In this document: positions 17,750 to 27,751 of the stretch, piece by piece
Numbering within the stretch: the stretch's first letter is position 1
Layout: each line of letters starts with the position of its first letter
Source: Cytophagaceae bacterium
GTDB lineage: Bacteria > Bacteroidota > Bacteroidia > Flavobacteriales > Flavobacteriaceae
Direction of reading: 5' to 3'
NCBI GenBank assembly: GCA_002710685.1
Contig: PALD01000079.1
Coordinates: forward strand, 46,795-110,794
DNA: 64,000 nt
Program-made: the position numbers and the translations under genes
The notes under the pieces: generated by a model
The model's database searches: none
Seen by the model: only the letters and a program-made list of their open reading frames with translations
Told to the model about the DNA's origin: nothing

Positions 17750-18514
17750 TCAAAAATTTCTCATCCCCAGCCGGGGTTTGATATACTGCGGAATCTTCCG
17801 GGCGATTTTAAACCCTAAAGTAAAGAATCCTAGGAGGTTGTATTGTTTGATTATTTTAAAGTCTTCTTTCGATTTTAATTTTTGGAGTTTGGCGGTCGTG
17901 CTTTTTCCACCCAGGCGCATCTTGACCAAGAATTGATTGAGGTAGTACTTCTTGATTTTATCTTCTAGGAACCAGCGTAGGGATATCTCATAGTCACTGG
18001 CTATTTTATAGGATTCATCATACATACCGTATTCTTTAAAAACCTCTTTTTTGACATAGATGGTGGTATGTAGAGGTATCCATCCATATTTTAGAAATCT
18101 ATTTGAAAACGGCTTTGCCGGATAGATACGTTTTACCCTTGAAATATCCTGTTTATCCACATACACTCCATTGCCATAAACCAAATCGGCCTGGGTTTCC
18201 ATAAAACAGTTGGCCACATCCTCAAGCGTCGTATTCTCAAAATATAAATCGTCTGAATGTAAAATCCCTATTATATCCCCAGTAGCCATCTGTAGTCCCT
18301 TGTTCAAGGCATTGTACAGACCTTTATCCTTTTCAGAAACAAACTTGGCCACCCTGGGTCCATACGATTGGACAACTTCTTGTGTCCCATCCGTGGACGC
18401 GCCATCCACAATAATGTGCTCCACATCAGGATAGGTCTGGTTTAAAACAGATTCCACGCAAGTGGCAATAGATTCCTTATTGTTATAAACAATGGTAACT
18501 ACAGAAATTTTCAA
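17750..18514 (-). CDS. Family 2 glycosyltransferase (WcaA-like)
   Basis: This 254-residue cytosolic GT-A transferase begins [16 protein letters not shown], with [24 protein letters not shown] and a DXD-like HSDD segment (residues about 96-99), the standard GT2 motifs for nucleotide-sugar and metal binding. It probably adds one sugar of the repeat unit at the membrane face. Its ATG overlaps the stop of the UDP-xylose synthase gene by 4 nt (ATGA), a hint that UDP-xylose is its donor, although this is only context. Confidence 0.9.
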   Translation of the reverse strand: MKISVVTIVYNNKESIATCVESVLNQTYPDVEHIIVDGASTDGTQEVVQSYGPRVAKFVSEKDKGLYNALNKGLQMATGDIIGILHSDDLYFENTTLEDVANCFMETQADLVYGNGVYVDKQDISRVKRIYPAKPFSNRFLKYGWIPLHTTIYVKKEVFKEYGMYDESYKIASDYEISLRWFLEDKIKKYYLNQFLVKMRLGGKSTTAKLQKLKSKEDFKIIKQYNLLGFFTLGFKIARKIPQYIKPRLGMRNF

Positions 18515-19458
18515 TGTTCATTTTTTAAAAGCTTGTCAAAATAAGAAATAGTTTTCTTTAAACCATCCTCTAATTTCACTTTGGACTCCCATCCGTTTAA
18601 TTTAGCGTACGCCAAAGAAGTATCGGGTTTACGTTGCTGTGGGTCGTCTTTGGGAAGGGGTAGGTGGATAAGTTTTGATTTTGACCCTGTAATATCCAAA
18701 ACGGTCTGCGCCAGTTGCAGCATGGTAAATTCGCCCTGATTGCCCAGGTTTACAGGTCCCGTAAATCCCTTTTCAGAGTTCATCATCCTTACCGTTCCCT
18801 CGATAAGGTCATCTACATATTGAAAAGAGCGTGTTTGTGAACCGTCGCCAAAAATGGTGATATCTTCGCCCTTTAATGCCTGGACGATAAAGTTAGAGAC
18901 CACCCGCCCATCATGTGGATTCATATTAGGGCCGTAAGTATTGAAAATACGGATAATCTTGATGTCTACATTGTTCTGGGTATGGTAGTCCATAAAGAGC
19001 GTTTCTGCGCAGCGTTTTCCCTCGTCATAGCAAGATCTTGGTCCTATGGTATTTACATTGCCCCAATAGCTTTCTGGTTGCGGGTGAACCTCTGGGTCCC
19101 CATAGACTTCACTTGTACTGGCTTGTAAGATGCGGGCCTTTACGCGCTTGGCCAAGCCCAGCATGTTGATGGCGCCCATCACCGAGGTCTTGATGGTCTT
19201 GATGGGATTGTATTGATAATGTACGGGGCTGGCAGGACAGGCAAGGTTATATATTTGATCTACCTCGGCATAGTAGGGTGCAGTAACGTCATGACGCACC
19301 AATTCAAAGTAGGGATTCTCCAAAAGATGGATGATATTTTCTTTAGTACCCGTAAAATAATTATCCAGACAGATGACTTCATTGCCTTCATGTAGTAAGC
19401 GTTCACAAAGATGTGACCCTATAAAACCTGCGCCGCCTGTGATGAGGATTTTTTTCAT
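18511..19458 (-). CDS. UDP-glucuronate decarboxylase (UDP-xylose synthase)
   Basis: This 315-residue SDR enzyme converts UDP-glucuronate to UDP-xylose with bound NAD. The Rossmann motif [10 protein letters not shown] (about 8-17), the catalytic TSEVYG threonine/serine region and the YDEGKR motif with Tyr/Lys (about 144-148) in [11 protein letters not shown] are those of UXS enzymes rather than of epimerases or Arn[17 protein letters not shown] is also UXS-typical. It lies between a sulfotransferase and a GT2 with tight spacing. No UDP-glucose dehydrogenase is in the window, so UDP-glucuronate must come from elsewhere. Confidence 0.93.
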   Translation of the reverse strand: MKKILITGGAGFIGSHLCERLLHEGNEVICLDNYFTGTKENIIHLLENPYFELVRHDVTAPYYAEVDQIYNLACPASPVHYQYNPIKTIKTSVMGAINMLGLAKRVKARILQASTSEVYGDPEVHPQPESYWGNVNTIGPRSCYDEGKRCAETLFMDYHTQNNVDIKIIRIFNTYGPNMNPHDGRVVSNFIVQALKGEDITIFGDGSQTRSFQYVDDLIEGTVRMMNSEKGFTGPVNLGNQGEFTMLQLAQTVLDITGSKSKLIHLPLPKDDPQQRKPDTSLAYAKLNGWESKVKLEDGLKKTISYFDKLLKNEH

Positions 19459-19471
19459 ATCATTTTCTCGA

Positions 19472-20344
19472 TTAGCCTGATATGGGTTGATTGGGTTTAA
19501 GCAAATGTTTTATTTTATCATCAATTTCGCTTGAGCGAATTGCTTTTTGCACCCTTCCTTTATCAAAAGAAGATATAATTTCTTGAATCCAGTTTTCGGT
19601 GTATTCTAAATCTACAAAATCGAGCATTCTCTTGATTTCATCGGGTTGCTTCATGATATCCTCCATCTTGAAGAGTCCTAAATTTTCCTTATACAGTTCT
19701 TTGTATCTGTTCTTGTATTTTTCAGATTGCTTGTATACCCTTACATGATAATCGAGTAAGCCTTCCCTTTCCACAATTTCTCCAAAATTTTTAAGTTTGG
19801 GTCCAAAGGGGAGATTATTTTTAAAACTTCGGAGGTAAAGCATCTTTAGGGTATGCTTTATAAATGCTGGGTAGTCCTTTATCGAGAGCTGTTTAAATAG
19901 CGTCCTTTTACTAATGGCACCGTCTAAATCTTTAGATCCAGTATATAAGAAATATTTTTTTAGGATTATGGAGAGTTTAAATGAATCCTTCTCCTTTGAT
20001 CTTTTATAATTTGAATGAATACAGCGAATAGGATCCCTTTCTATATATATAATTTTAGCCTGAGGAAAAACCGCATGAACAAGTTCAGGACGCAGAGAGT
20101 TTATGGGGGATTTTTCTACCAGGATTTTACGCTCAGGCAAATCGTTTAAGAACTTTGCCCGAATATTTTTTATAATGGAAGGTTTGATTTTAAAACTCTC
20201 ATCATCAAGATATCTAAAGTTTCCTGACTTCCATAAAGCGTGGGGTTCTACTTCAATATGTGTTTCTGGATGACTACCTAGTATATGTGAGACTAGGGTA
20301 GTGCCAGATCTGGCCATACCCACTATTAAAATTACTTTGCTCAT
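19472..20344 (-). CDS. PAPS-dependent sulfotransferase 1
   Basis: This 290-residue cytosolic enzyme carries the 5'-phosphosulfate-binding loop [14 protein letters not shown] at about 9-22 and a 3'-phosphate-binding region [19 protein letters not shown] around 98-116, both hallmarks of the sulfotransferase superfamily. It probably transfers sulfate from PAPS to a hydroxyl of the polysaccharide repeat unit. It follows two-domain bacterial sulfotransferases in length. It is separated from UXS by 13 nt and from the upstream GT4 by 107 bp. Acceptor unknown. Confidence 0.85.
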   Translation of the reverse strand: MSKVILIVGMARSGTTLVSHILGSHPETHIEVEPHALWKSGNFRYLDDESFKIKPSIIKNIRAKFLNDLPERKILVEKSPINSLRPELVHAVFPQAKIIYIERDPIRCIHSNYKRSKEKDSFKLSIILKKYFLYTGSKDLDGAISKRTLFKQLSIKDYPAFIKHTLKMLYLRSFKNNLPFGPKLKNFGEIVEREGLLDYHVRVYKQSEKYKNRYKELYKENLGLFKMEDIMKQPDEIKRMLDFVDLEYTENWIQEIISSFDKGRVQKAIRSSEIDDKIKHLLKPNQPISG

Positions 20345-20451
20345 AAAAGCTTTTTAGAAGGATGAAAAATACTTCTTTTCTATTCAAGTATACAAGATAT
20401 GGTCAGATTAAATATTTTTCAAATGAAAAAGAAATATTATCCCGAAAATAT

Positions 20452-21588
20452 TTAAGCATTAAAAATTTCGAGGGCACTATTTTGTAGTACTGATTTAGAA
20501 AATGTGTTGATATATCGATCTCTTGCAGATTCAGAATATTGAAACCACTTTTTGCGGTCAGCTAATTCCAGTATAGCTTTAGCTAATTCATGAGTGCTTT
20601 TAGGCTTTATGAGAAGCCCATTTGTACCATTTTCAATCATTTCGGGTATTGCTGCATGCCATGTTGATATCACGGGAGTTCCTGAATTTAGCGCTTCGAT
20701 AATGGATAAGGGTTGTGCTTCAATAGGATAATATGTAGGCAAAACAAAAATGTCTGCATCGAGAAAGATTTGCTTTAGTATTTTTCTGTCGTAGATAGGT
20801 CCAACGACTTCACTTTTAATATTTTCTGAGTTTATGCAGATTTTTTCAAATGCGTTTCTTTTATCTTCACCTGCCCAACCGCCTATGTATTTAACATGAA
20901 AATTTATCCGGGCATTTTTAGTCCTTAGGTGACCCATGGCAGTATTAAGGTCTAAAAATCCCTTTTCAGGAATCATATTGCTCAAATAAATTATTTGAAA
21001 AGAATCCTTTGTTTGTGATTTATTCAAGAACTTTCTGTTTATTTCATCTTCGGTACAAATGATGTCTTCATCAATCATATTCGTTAAATATGCCGATTTA
21101 TCCTCAGGGAAAAAGTTAGCAATATGATTTAGGGATCTGGAAAGAAAGATGAGCTTATCTGTATTGCGTAATAAAAAACGGAATAGGTATTTGAAGGGTA
21201 ATCTTTTAAAGTTATGGCCATAATTGCCACTGTGCAGATGCGCCATGAGTCTTATCCGTTTAAAATTTAGGTATTTTATAAAAATAACGGATAACACATC
21301 ACGCAGAAGTCCTGATTTCGTAGAGGAAAAAACCACATATACAGTTTGTATTTTTTTTGAATTAAGAGTTTTAATCAAGCGTAGATAGCTAATGCAAAGA
21401 TGTTTGACATACGATAGTGAGGAGCCTTTTCTTTTTAATTTATTAGGGTCGCTTGTATTTATCTTGTACAAATCAAAAGAGCCTTGATTTTGCAGGGTTT
21501 TAAATATTAAATTACTGGCAATGGTTTGTCCCGTATTGGGAGGGGGGAAGGATGTAAAAAAAAGAAGTTTAGGTTTTGTGCGTGTCAT
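20452..21588 (-). CDS. Family 4 glycosyltransferase A
   Basis: This 378-residue GT-B transferase has an N-terminal FFTSFPPPNTGQTIAS acceptor-side start, a YLSNMIPEKGF hinge segment (about 205-215), and the donor-binding block FVLPTYYPIEAQPLSIIEAL followed by GTPVISTWHAAIPEMI, including the E-x7-E pattern of GT4. It probably adds one residue to the lipid-linked repeat unit. It lies between two sulfotransferase genes. Base composition is distinctly AT-rich, like its neighbours. Donor sugar unknown. Confidence 0.88.
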   Translation of the reverse strand: MTRTKPKLLFFTSFPPPNTGQTIASNLIFKTLQNQGSFDLYKINTSDPNKLKRKGSSLSYVKHLCISYLRLIKTLNSKKIQTVYVVFSSTKSGLLRDVLSVIFIKYLNFKRIRLMAHLHSGNYGHNFKRLPFKYLFRFLLRNTDKLIFLSRSLNHIANFFPEDKSAYLTNMIDEDIICTEDEINRKFLNKSQTKDSFQIIYLSNMIPEKGFLDLNTAMGHLRTKNARINFHVKYIGGWAGEDKRNAFEKICINSENIKSEVVGPIYDRKILKQIFLDADIFVLPTYYPIEAQPLSIIEALNSGTPVISTWHAAIPEMIENGTNGLLIKPKSTHELAKAILELADRKKWFQYSESARDRYINTFSKSVLQNSALEIFNA

Positions 21589-21613
21589 TCATTCCTGCTT
21601 GAAAAGAAGTACT

Positions 21614-22378
21614 CTATTCATCTAATAAAAAGGCCCATCTAGTGGATTTGATTTCTGAAGAGAATTGATCATAATTGAGAATGAGATTTTTGATTTCCTC
21701 AGTGTTTTGTTTTTTAAACAAAGGCTTTACACTTAGGTTATCTACCTCAAGAAAATTAAAAACCTCAGCCATAACCTTATCCCTCTCTTTAACTAAATCT
21801 TCATAAGTGATTTTAATAAGTTGGTGTTGTGGAAAAAGGTGCTCTATTTGATTTTCCCAAACATCAATTTGATTGCATTCATCTATAAACTTTTTAGTAT
21901 CCAATTCAATACGCTTATCCACTTTTTGATTTTCATTTCTTTTACTGGACCAAACATCTGTTTTCATGGCAATGTCTCTAGAAACAATCATCTTCAATTT
22001 ATTTTTCCTAGATAGTTGAATAAGCTTGATATTTGAATCACTTTTAATAATATCCCAAACTGTTCTATCATCACTATCAACAGGGTGATAATAAAATAAT
22101 TTAAATCCTACCTGCTTAATATGGTGAGGTTTTTTTGAAAAAAACCTATTCCACATTTTTACACTATTTCTTCCATAAAGCCGTCTATAGATTTCTCCAT
22201 CAGAAATTATTTGAGGATGTGAGTGTAGTAAACTTCTCAGCATATTTGACCCACTTCGTGCCTGGGTTAAGACGATATATTTATTGTATTTTTTAGAACC
22301 AATAAATTTTTTTGGATTAAGAATATGAACATAATCCTTAAATAACATTTTGTATTTATTAATTAATTTTCTGTTCAT
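21614..22378 (-). CDS. PAPS-dependent sulfotransferase 2 (Stf0-like)
   Basis: This 254-residue protein has a 5'-phosphosulfate loop VLTQARSGSNMLRSLLHSHP (about 32-51) and a KLIQLSRKNKLKMIVSRDIA segment (about 134-153) for the 3'-phosphate, resembling the Stf0/trehalose-type bacterial sulfotransferases. The C-terminus FLEVDNLSVKPLFKKQNTEE also matches that group. It is 25 bp after the GT4 gene's start side and 47 bp from sulfotransferase 3. A separate subtype from its neighbours, so probably a different position of sulfation. Confidence 0.82.
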   Translation of the reverse strand: MNRKLINKYKMLFKDYVHILNPKKFIGSKKYNKYIVLTQARSGSNMLRSLLHSHPQIISDGEIYRRLYGRNSVKMWNRFFSKKPHHIKQVGFKLFYYHPVDSDDRTVWDIIKSDSNIKLIQLSRKNKLKMIVSRDIAMKTDVWSSKRNENQKVDKRIELDTKKFIDECNQIDVWENQIEHLFPQHQLIKITYEDLVKERDKVMAEVFNFLEVDNLSVKPLFKKQNTEEIKNLILNYDQFSSEIKSTRWAFLLDE

Positions 22379-22425
22379 ATTTATATTATCTAAGAAGCGG
22401 TTTCTTTTTAAGATTTTATTAAAAA

Positions 22426-23205
22426 TTAAATATACAACTCTATACGGATAGAATATTTATTTAAAATATCATTAAAATACTTTAGATCAGTTTCATTAAA
22501 ATGTTTTTGCCATTGTCCTGTTTTCCCAGACCGTGCAAATTTAAAATCTTTATGGTGCTTATTAGGGTCAGACTGCCCAGTGTTTTGTTCAATTTTAGAG
22601 ATATTTTCAAATCTGGAATTAACAACCGCATTTTCAAATATCGAATCAGGAACATCAATTCCTAAAAATTTATTTAAGGCAGCCAAAGACTTTATGTCAT
22701 CAATTTTGAGGTCTTCGTATTTTATGATATAAGAAGCATGATTTTTCCATGAATAGTAATGCTTACACCAAGCTTCAAGTCCTAGCTGTTCATGTTTTAT
22801 AAAATCAGAAAAAGAGCCTTGAAATCTGGGGTTGTTCTTTTTTTGTTCAAAATTATAATAGGATACCATCACATCCCGGGGATCTCTTACCAAGAGGATG
22901 CTTTTATTGTATTTAAATATTTTGGAGAATTTTCGGTGTGTTTTAATGATACGGGGAAAGCCTGGAAAAGGCCACTTGTTTGATAAATCACTAAACCCCA
23001 TTTCGGGCATGGTGTCGTCCAATATGGAAAAATCCACATTGTTATCCGTAAAATGATATTGGGGTTGTTCATTGATAAGATTGCATATATAAAAACGAAG
23101 CCAGGTATTACCCGACTTTGGGTATGAAACCAAGAAAACATCGGTTTTTTGTAATGCAAAAAAATTTCTAAGATATGTATATATTTTACTTAGTCTAGAA
23201 GCCAT
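22426..23205 (-). CDS. PAPS-dependent sulfotransferase 3 (Sulfotransfer_1 type)
   Basis: This 259-residue enzyme shows all three classical cytosolic sulfotransferase signatures: FLVSYPKSGNTWLRFYI (5'-PSB, about 24-40), ILLVRDPRDVMVSYYNFE (3'-PB, about 104-121) and the C-terminal RSGKTGQWQKHF, equivalent to the RKGxxGDWKNHF PAPS-binding motif. HR...KIIKTHRKF precedes the second motif as expected for the catalytic His. It is thus the most eukaryote-like of the four sulfotransferases. It is separated by 4 nt from sulfotransferase 4. Confidence 0.9.
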   Translation of the reverse strand: MASRLSKIYTYLRNFFALQKTDVFLVSYPKSGNTWLRFYICNLINEQPQYHFTDNNVDFSILDDTMPEMGFSDLSNKWPFPGFPRIIKTHRKFSKIFKYNKSILLVRDPRDVMVSYYNFEQKKNNPRFQGSFSDFIKHEQLGLEAWCKHYYSWKNHASYIIKYEDLKIDDIKSLAALNKFLGIDVPDSIFENAVVNSRFENISKIEQNTGQSDPNKHHKDFKFARSGKTGQWQKHFNETDLKYFNDILNKYSIRIELYI

Positions 23206-23209
23206 GCCA

Positions 23210-24094
23210 TTAAAATTTTTCTATCCATCCCTGGATGATTTGTACCTGTTCTTGAGCTATGATTTTTCGATTCTTTAATTCATCTATTAATTTGATGTTG
23301 GTATCCTTATAAAAATTATCCAAAAGTTTTAAAGCCCCCATTTCATCCTTTGAATATGTTAGATTCTTTTTTTGTGCGACTTGGTTGGTGATATCTGATA
23401 CTTTAGAGATTATCTTGGATTTAGGGAAGGCATTTTCCAGACGCATCATAAAACCAATCTTGCTATTTTTTTTTGGTTTGGTATTGATATTTGCAGGAAT
23501 ATGATTTTTATCTACATTTAGGAAATCACAAACCCTGAAGTAAACATTCTTCTCCTTGTCTTTAATTTCGTCAAATAATACTATGCAAAATTGTTTGTTT
23601 TGAAAATGATTAAAGTAAGTGTCTAATTGATCTATATAAAGTCCTCTGTCTAAAATGTCGAATTCAGCATTGCCATTTCTATGTTGCTCTATTTGGGTTT
23701 TAAAAAACGTTGCAATTGCGTTTTCTTGGTTCTTGATTATCCCGCGTCTAAAATACCAATAGTAAGCTGAAAGTGCCCTCTCCGATGGATTACGAAGCGA
23801 AGCAATCAATTTTAATTTCTCGGGGTTGCTAATTTTTTGAGCCAAAAGTTTTGCGGATTCCTTGTTAAAGATATACTCCACGGAGACATCCCCAGCAATT
23901 TCATTGTCATTGGACCTCATTAAATCAAAATACCAGTTGTCTCCATGCTTTTTCCAGAGATCACCACCCAGATATTCCACTTCTCTCTTGTCTTTGGGTA
24001 AGGAAATAGCTGGATGTTGATTTAATATATCGTAGAGCCAGGTGGTAGCGCATTTTTGAGAGCCAATTACTACGAAATCAAGTTTGTTTTTCAT
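23210..24094 (-). CDS. PAPS-dependent sulfotransferase 4 (NDST/heparan-type)
   Basis: This 294-residue protein begins FVVIGSQKCATTWLYDILNQ, the 5'-PSB form (G-KCATT) of heparan-sulfate/NDST-like sulfotransferases, followed by KREVEYL and a 3'-PB region IASLRNPSERALSAYYWYF (about 98-116). It probably sulfates a sugar in the repeat unit. The start overlaps the polymerase gene stop by 4 nt (ATGA), so polymerase and sulfotransferase are co-translated. Confidence 0.88.
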   Translation of the reverse strand: MKNKLDFVVIGSQKCATTWLYDILNQHPAISLPKDKREVEYLGGDLWKKHGDNWYFDLMRSNDNEIAGDVSVEYIFNKESAKLLAQKISNPEKLKLIASLRNPSERALSAYYWYFRRGIIKNQENAIATFFKTQIEQHRNGNAEFDILDRGLYIDQLDTYFNHFQNKQFCIVLFDEIKDKEKNVYFRVCDFLNVDKNHIPANINTKPKKNSKIGFMMRLENAFPKSKIISKVSDITNQVAQKKNLTYSKDEMGALKLLDNFYKDTNIKLIDELKNRKIIAQEQVQIIQGWIEKF

Positions 24095-25506
24095 TTTTTA
24101 ACTATTTTAACAAATAAAATTAAAGGTATTAGCGTGCTTAATAAATCAACAACCCCTCTACTTAAGTCACCGCTAATAATCCCTATAAAATCTCTAACAA
24201 CTAAGACGTATATTAAAATAGCCACTCCGCTAAACGCACGCATACTGTACAGACTATTATACGTTTTCCTTATATAGAAACCAAAGACAAACATGCCCAC
24301 AATTATTCCGGGAATGGCAAAATTCATGTATAATTCAGTAATTAATCCAGGGGGAACGCCCCCTGCCTTAGAATTTTCGTCTCTTTTTTCATAAATTTTT
24401 TCCCCTATAACACGGCCTATGCTGATTTCGGGTTTGTTTTTCCAGAGAGTTCTGGGAATGGGGGCTAGACACCAAAGAATTAATGTTTGTCCATATTGAT
24501 AGTCCATTTTTTCAGGTACATTTTCTCCAATATAGGAAGCTTTACCCACCCCAAGAAAATTAAGGCTTCCCACCACAATAGTAAAAGGGTCTTCCCTTTC
24601 TACATTCTCACGGTTACTTCGCTCACGTCGTAAAAATGTCATTGTTATCAGTAATGCAAGGACGATGGCGACCCCTGGGAGTAAAACCTTTTTTGGGATT
24701 TTACCCATTACGTAGTAAATAATAATAAAAACAGTAATTATAGTTGTACCTGCCGCGCCCCGGTTGCTATTTATAAAGTTGAAAAATATACCTAAACCAC
24801 CAGTCATTATCATTAATAAAATGATTAGCATGTCTGGCTTTTTAGATTTATTTGTCAAAAGGAAAATTAGGAGTAGAAAAAGCGAAAACTTTGAAAAGTC
24901 CATTAACTTTCTGTAATATACCAAAGAGGAAAAACCGCCTTCTTCCAATTGAAGAAAACGTTTTGAGGAAATATTATCAGATGCCAAAATGGTAAAAAGA
25001 TTTAACCCCATGGCTTTCATGTAGAGAAAGGCAGCTGCCAAGCTTACTAAACTCAACGTTATGGTAAGCTTTATTATTTTTTTCCTGTCAAACTTTGCTT
25101 TAAAAATCGACTTGTTTTCCCAATGGTATTTTTTATTACCACAAACTAAAAAACCTAAGGTCACGAAAATTATTCCGAAATATATATGAATTATACCCGT
25201 ACTGAGAATAGATGGATTGTTCCCCATGAGCATAAGATGTTTAGTGGGGGATTCTAAGGGAGAAACAATAAAAAAAGACCTTAAAACTGTACCAATTGTC
25301 AAAGATGCTATAATTGTTAAAAATGGATTGAAGAAGTCTTGACGAATAGCTTTATAAGAATAAGGAATCAATGCGATGTTAATCATCGGGATGGTTAAAA
25401 ATGGGATCAACCATTTTTGATTGTTTGAGGAAAGGGAAACAATACAACCAATAATTGTTGTTAAAATCAGTACAAAATGAATGGTGTTTATAAAATTTTT
25501 GCTCAT
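24091..25506 (-). CDS. Wzy-type oligosaccharide repeat-unit polymerase
   Basis: This 471-residue inner-membrane protein has about 12 hydrophobic helices. A periplasmic loop holds LWCLAPIPRTLWKNKPEISIG and GGVPPGLITELYMNFAIPG, the pattern of O-antigen/capsule repeat-unit polymerases (Wzy, oligosaccharide repeat unit polymerase family). It would join flipped repeat units at the outer face of the inner membrane. It lies 2 nt from the GT4 gene upstream and overlaps the sulfotransferase gene downstream. It is very AT-rich, as Wzy genes often are. Confidence 0.85.
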   Translation of the reverse strand: MSKNFINTIHFVLILTTIIGCIVSLSSNNQKWLIPFLTIPMINIALIPYSYKAIRQDFFNPFLTIIASLTIGTVLRSFFIVSPLESPTKHLMLMGNNPSILSTGIIHIYFGIIFVTLGFLVCGNKKYHWENKSIFKAKFDRKKIIKLTITLSLVSLAAAFLYMKAMGLNLFTILASDNISSKRFLQLEEGGFSSLVYYRKLMDFSKFSLFLLLIFLLTNKSKKPDMLIILLMIMTGGLGIFFNFINSNRGAAGTTIITVFIIIYYVMGKIPKKVLLPGVAIVLALLITMTFLRRERSNRENVEREDPFTIVVGSLNFLGVGKASYIGENVPEKMDYQYGQTLILWCLAPIPRTLWKNKPEISIGRVIGEKIYEKRDENSKAGGVPPGLITELYMNFAIPGIIVGMFVFGFYIRKTYNSLYSMRAFSGVAILIYVLVVRDFIGIISGDLSRGVVDLLSTLIPLILFVKIVKK

Positions 25507-25508
25507 CC

Positions 25509-26636
25509 TTAACTGTTTTTTGTACTGTGAACAAAATCTAAAACCTGGTACATCTTAACTTTCCAGTCCAGGTTTTGTACCGCATACCTATACATTAGTT
25601 TTTGATAATCCTGAATTTTGCTATATTTTTTATAAAAAGCAATAAGTTCAGACATGGATACAGGAGCATCCGAGGCTTCCACCCGCAGCATAAATGGAAA
25701 GTCCATTTTAAAATCCTGATCTGTATTACTCAATATAAATGGAATGGCATGAGCACAATATTCCCGGGTTTTTAATGCACTATCCCTACTGATTCCAGCC
25801 CTGTGCCAACCTAAAGTTCCAATAGCAATATCCGACTGCGCAATAAGGGATTCCAGCTCGTCACTGTATTTAAACCCATGAAAAATCACATTCTCTTCTA
25901 AATGCAATTCCCTAACCAGATTTTGAAGATTTACTTCCTCAGGTCCTCCACCTACAATGTTAAAAAAAACTTGATAATCGGTGGGATTCTGCGCAATCCC
26001 CCGGATTATCCTATCGTAGCCATGGTAAAATTTAAGGTTGGCAATACAGATCAACCTTAAAGCCTTAGTGGGAGGGGGGATTCGTTGAATAATCCTTTTC
26101 ACTTCGGTATTTATGCCATTGCCTATGGGAATGGTCTTGATATCAAAAATTTCCTCTTGTCCATAAAAGGTAACGATTCTATCCACATATAATTTTAACT
26201 TGCCCCTATATAGATAATCCAATTGCTGTATGAATTTCGATTTTAAGGTTTTCCATTGTCCCTCGTACGGATAGGTGGGAATTTCATTAATAATCGAAAT
26301 TTTTGGATTTTGTTGCTTGAGTTGTTTGAGAAAGGAAATAAACCCGGGAGAAGCTTTAGGGTAACGTATATATAAAAAGTCATAGTCTCTGTTTGCATCT
26401 TCTTCCAGAAATTTTATGTAGAGCAGTTTGTCATGGCTAAATTTGTTAAAGATGCTTTTCTTAGCACGAACTGGGCTTTTGGCATAATTAAGACAGGCGA
26501 TTTTGTCGTCAAAGTGAAAAAAGTCCATGGAGCAGCCCAAAGACTTAAAAGCAAAAACCTGACTTTCAATTTTTTGGATTACGCCGCGCGATTTTTTATT
26601 TGCGGTATCAACAATAGTTAAGTAGGCACCTTTCAA
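25509..26636 (-). CDS. Family 4-like glycosyltransferase B
   Basis: This 375-residue GT-B-type protein has an N-terminal half with GAYLTIVDTANKKSRGVIQK and DFLYIRYPKASPGF, and a donor half starting LRLICIANLKFYHGYDRII (about 192-210), then NLQNLVRELHLEENVIFHG and IGTLGWHRAGISRDSALKTR, resembling GT4 enzymes, with the usual acidic E-x7-E block poorly defined. It probably adds one sugar to the repeat unit. It lies 2 nt upstream of the polymerase gene. Donor unknown. Confidence 0.78.
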   Translation of the reverse strand: MKGAYLTIVDTANKKSRGVIQKIESQVFAFKSLGCSMDFFHFDDKIACLNYAKSPVRAKKSIFNKFSHDKLLYIKFLEEDANRDYDFLYIRYPKASPGFISFLKQLKQQNPKISIINEIPTYPYEGQWKTLKSKFIQQLDYLYRGKLKLYVDRIVTFYGQEEIFDIKTIPIGNGINTEVKRIIQRIPPPTKALRLICIANLKFYHGYDRIIRGIAQNPTDYQVFFNIVGGGPEEVNLQNLVRELHLEENVIFHGFKYSDELESLIAQSDIAIGTLGWHRAGISRDSALKTREYCAHAIPFILSNTDQDFKMDFPFMLRVEASDAPVSMSELIAFYKKYSKIQDYQKLMYRYAVQNLDWKVKMYQVLDFVHSTKNS

Positions 26637-26686
26637 TTTTTATATATTAATTTTATGACGAGTAATGCTGGCTGCAATATACCATT

Positions 26687-27715
26687 TTAATGCGTTTTGT
26701 AGACTTGAGAAAATACATCTGCGACAATACCTACATCCTGAAGTTTTATCATCTCATTTCTTAATATCCCTCCCCATTCATTAAATATTTCTGTATTCTT
26801 TTTCTTTAGGAGCATAGCTTTTTCAACAGCAGCCTTTAATGCCACCTTATGTTGCTCCTGTGAGTCGTACATATAGGTAATTAAACAGTCTTGATTCTTT
26901 ATGTCTTCAATGGTCCCAATTTTAGGGCATATTACAGAAGTGCCATAGGAAAAGGATAAAATTGCCGTTCCCGAGTTTAAACTGCTTCTGGTGTCATAGG
27001 GTAGAATACTTAAATCATGCTTTTGGATATATGTTGCTATTTGATCATCACTAATATATCCAAATTCTAAGTTGATATTATTGCTAGAGGGTTTCAACTT
27101 GAGTTGATTGGCATAGTTGTCATCAGGACATCTGCCCGCAATGGTCAAGGTAACTTCATTTGCATCAAAATTATTTAACACCTCCATCAATAACTCAATA
27201 TTTTTATAGGGTTTTATTACTCCCATAAAAATAAGCGAAAGCGGCCCATGGATACTCTGTATAGGTCTTAAAGGACCGTAAACATCAATATAATTAGGAT
27301 GTGGAGTGTAAACTATTTTTTTTTGAAAACTTTTATCTTGAGCAGTTATGATTTTTTCACTTTGTTTACTGTGAATAATAATGGTGCTAGCATATTTACA
27401 CAATAATTTAAACAGTATCTTTTGAAGATAAAGTACCTTGGCAGTGTGTGGTTTTTTATTGTGAAGTGTCCAAATTATCTTCTTCTTGTGAAACAAAAGA
27501 TAAAAAAGGCGTGACATTTTTTTAATAAAACCCCAATGACTGCCCAGATTTTCATACCAATTTAAATGAACGATGGATATTTCCTTAAAAAGTTTTTTGT
27601 TACTTAATATATCATCCAGTGAAAAAACCTGAATACCTTTTCTCTCTAGCGCTTCTGTAATATGCTTTACATAAGCATTGCGTTCTAGGGAGTGTGGATG
27701 GAAAACTATTTTCAT
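26687..27715 (-). CDS. Family 4-like glycosyltransferase C
   Basis: This 342-residue GT-B protein starts MKIVFHPHSLERNAYVKHI. It contains the acceptor-side motif VHLNWYENLGSHWGF, the hinge LIFMGVIKPYKNIELLMEVL (about 159-178) and a donor-site block LSILPYDTRSSLNSGTAILS, characteristic of GT4-like WcaK/GumH-type transferases. It is separated by 36 bp from the pyruvyltransferase gene upstream. Donor and linkage cannot be told from the sequence. Confidence 0.8.
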   Translation of the reverse strand: MKIVFHPHSLERNAYVKHITEALERKGIQVFSLDDILSNKKLFKEISIVHLNWYENLGSHWGFIKKMSRLFYLLFHKKKIIWTLHNKKPHTAKVLYLQKILFKLLCKYASTIIIHSKQSEKIITAQDKSFQKKIVYTPHPNYIDVYGPLRPIQSIHGPLSLIFMGVIKPYKNIELLMEVLNNFDANEVTLTIAGRCPDDNYANQLKLKPSSNNINLEFGYISDDQIATYIQKHDLSILPYDTRSSLNSGTAILSFSYGTSVICPKIGTIEDIKNQDCLITYMYDSQEQHKVALKAAVEKAMLLKKKNTEIFNEWGGILRNEMIKLQDVGIVADVFSQVYKTH

Positions 27716-27751
27716 TAAATATAGTGGCTGGGAATTAATATATATTTCAAG

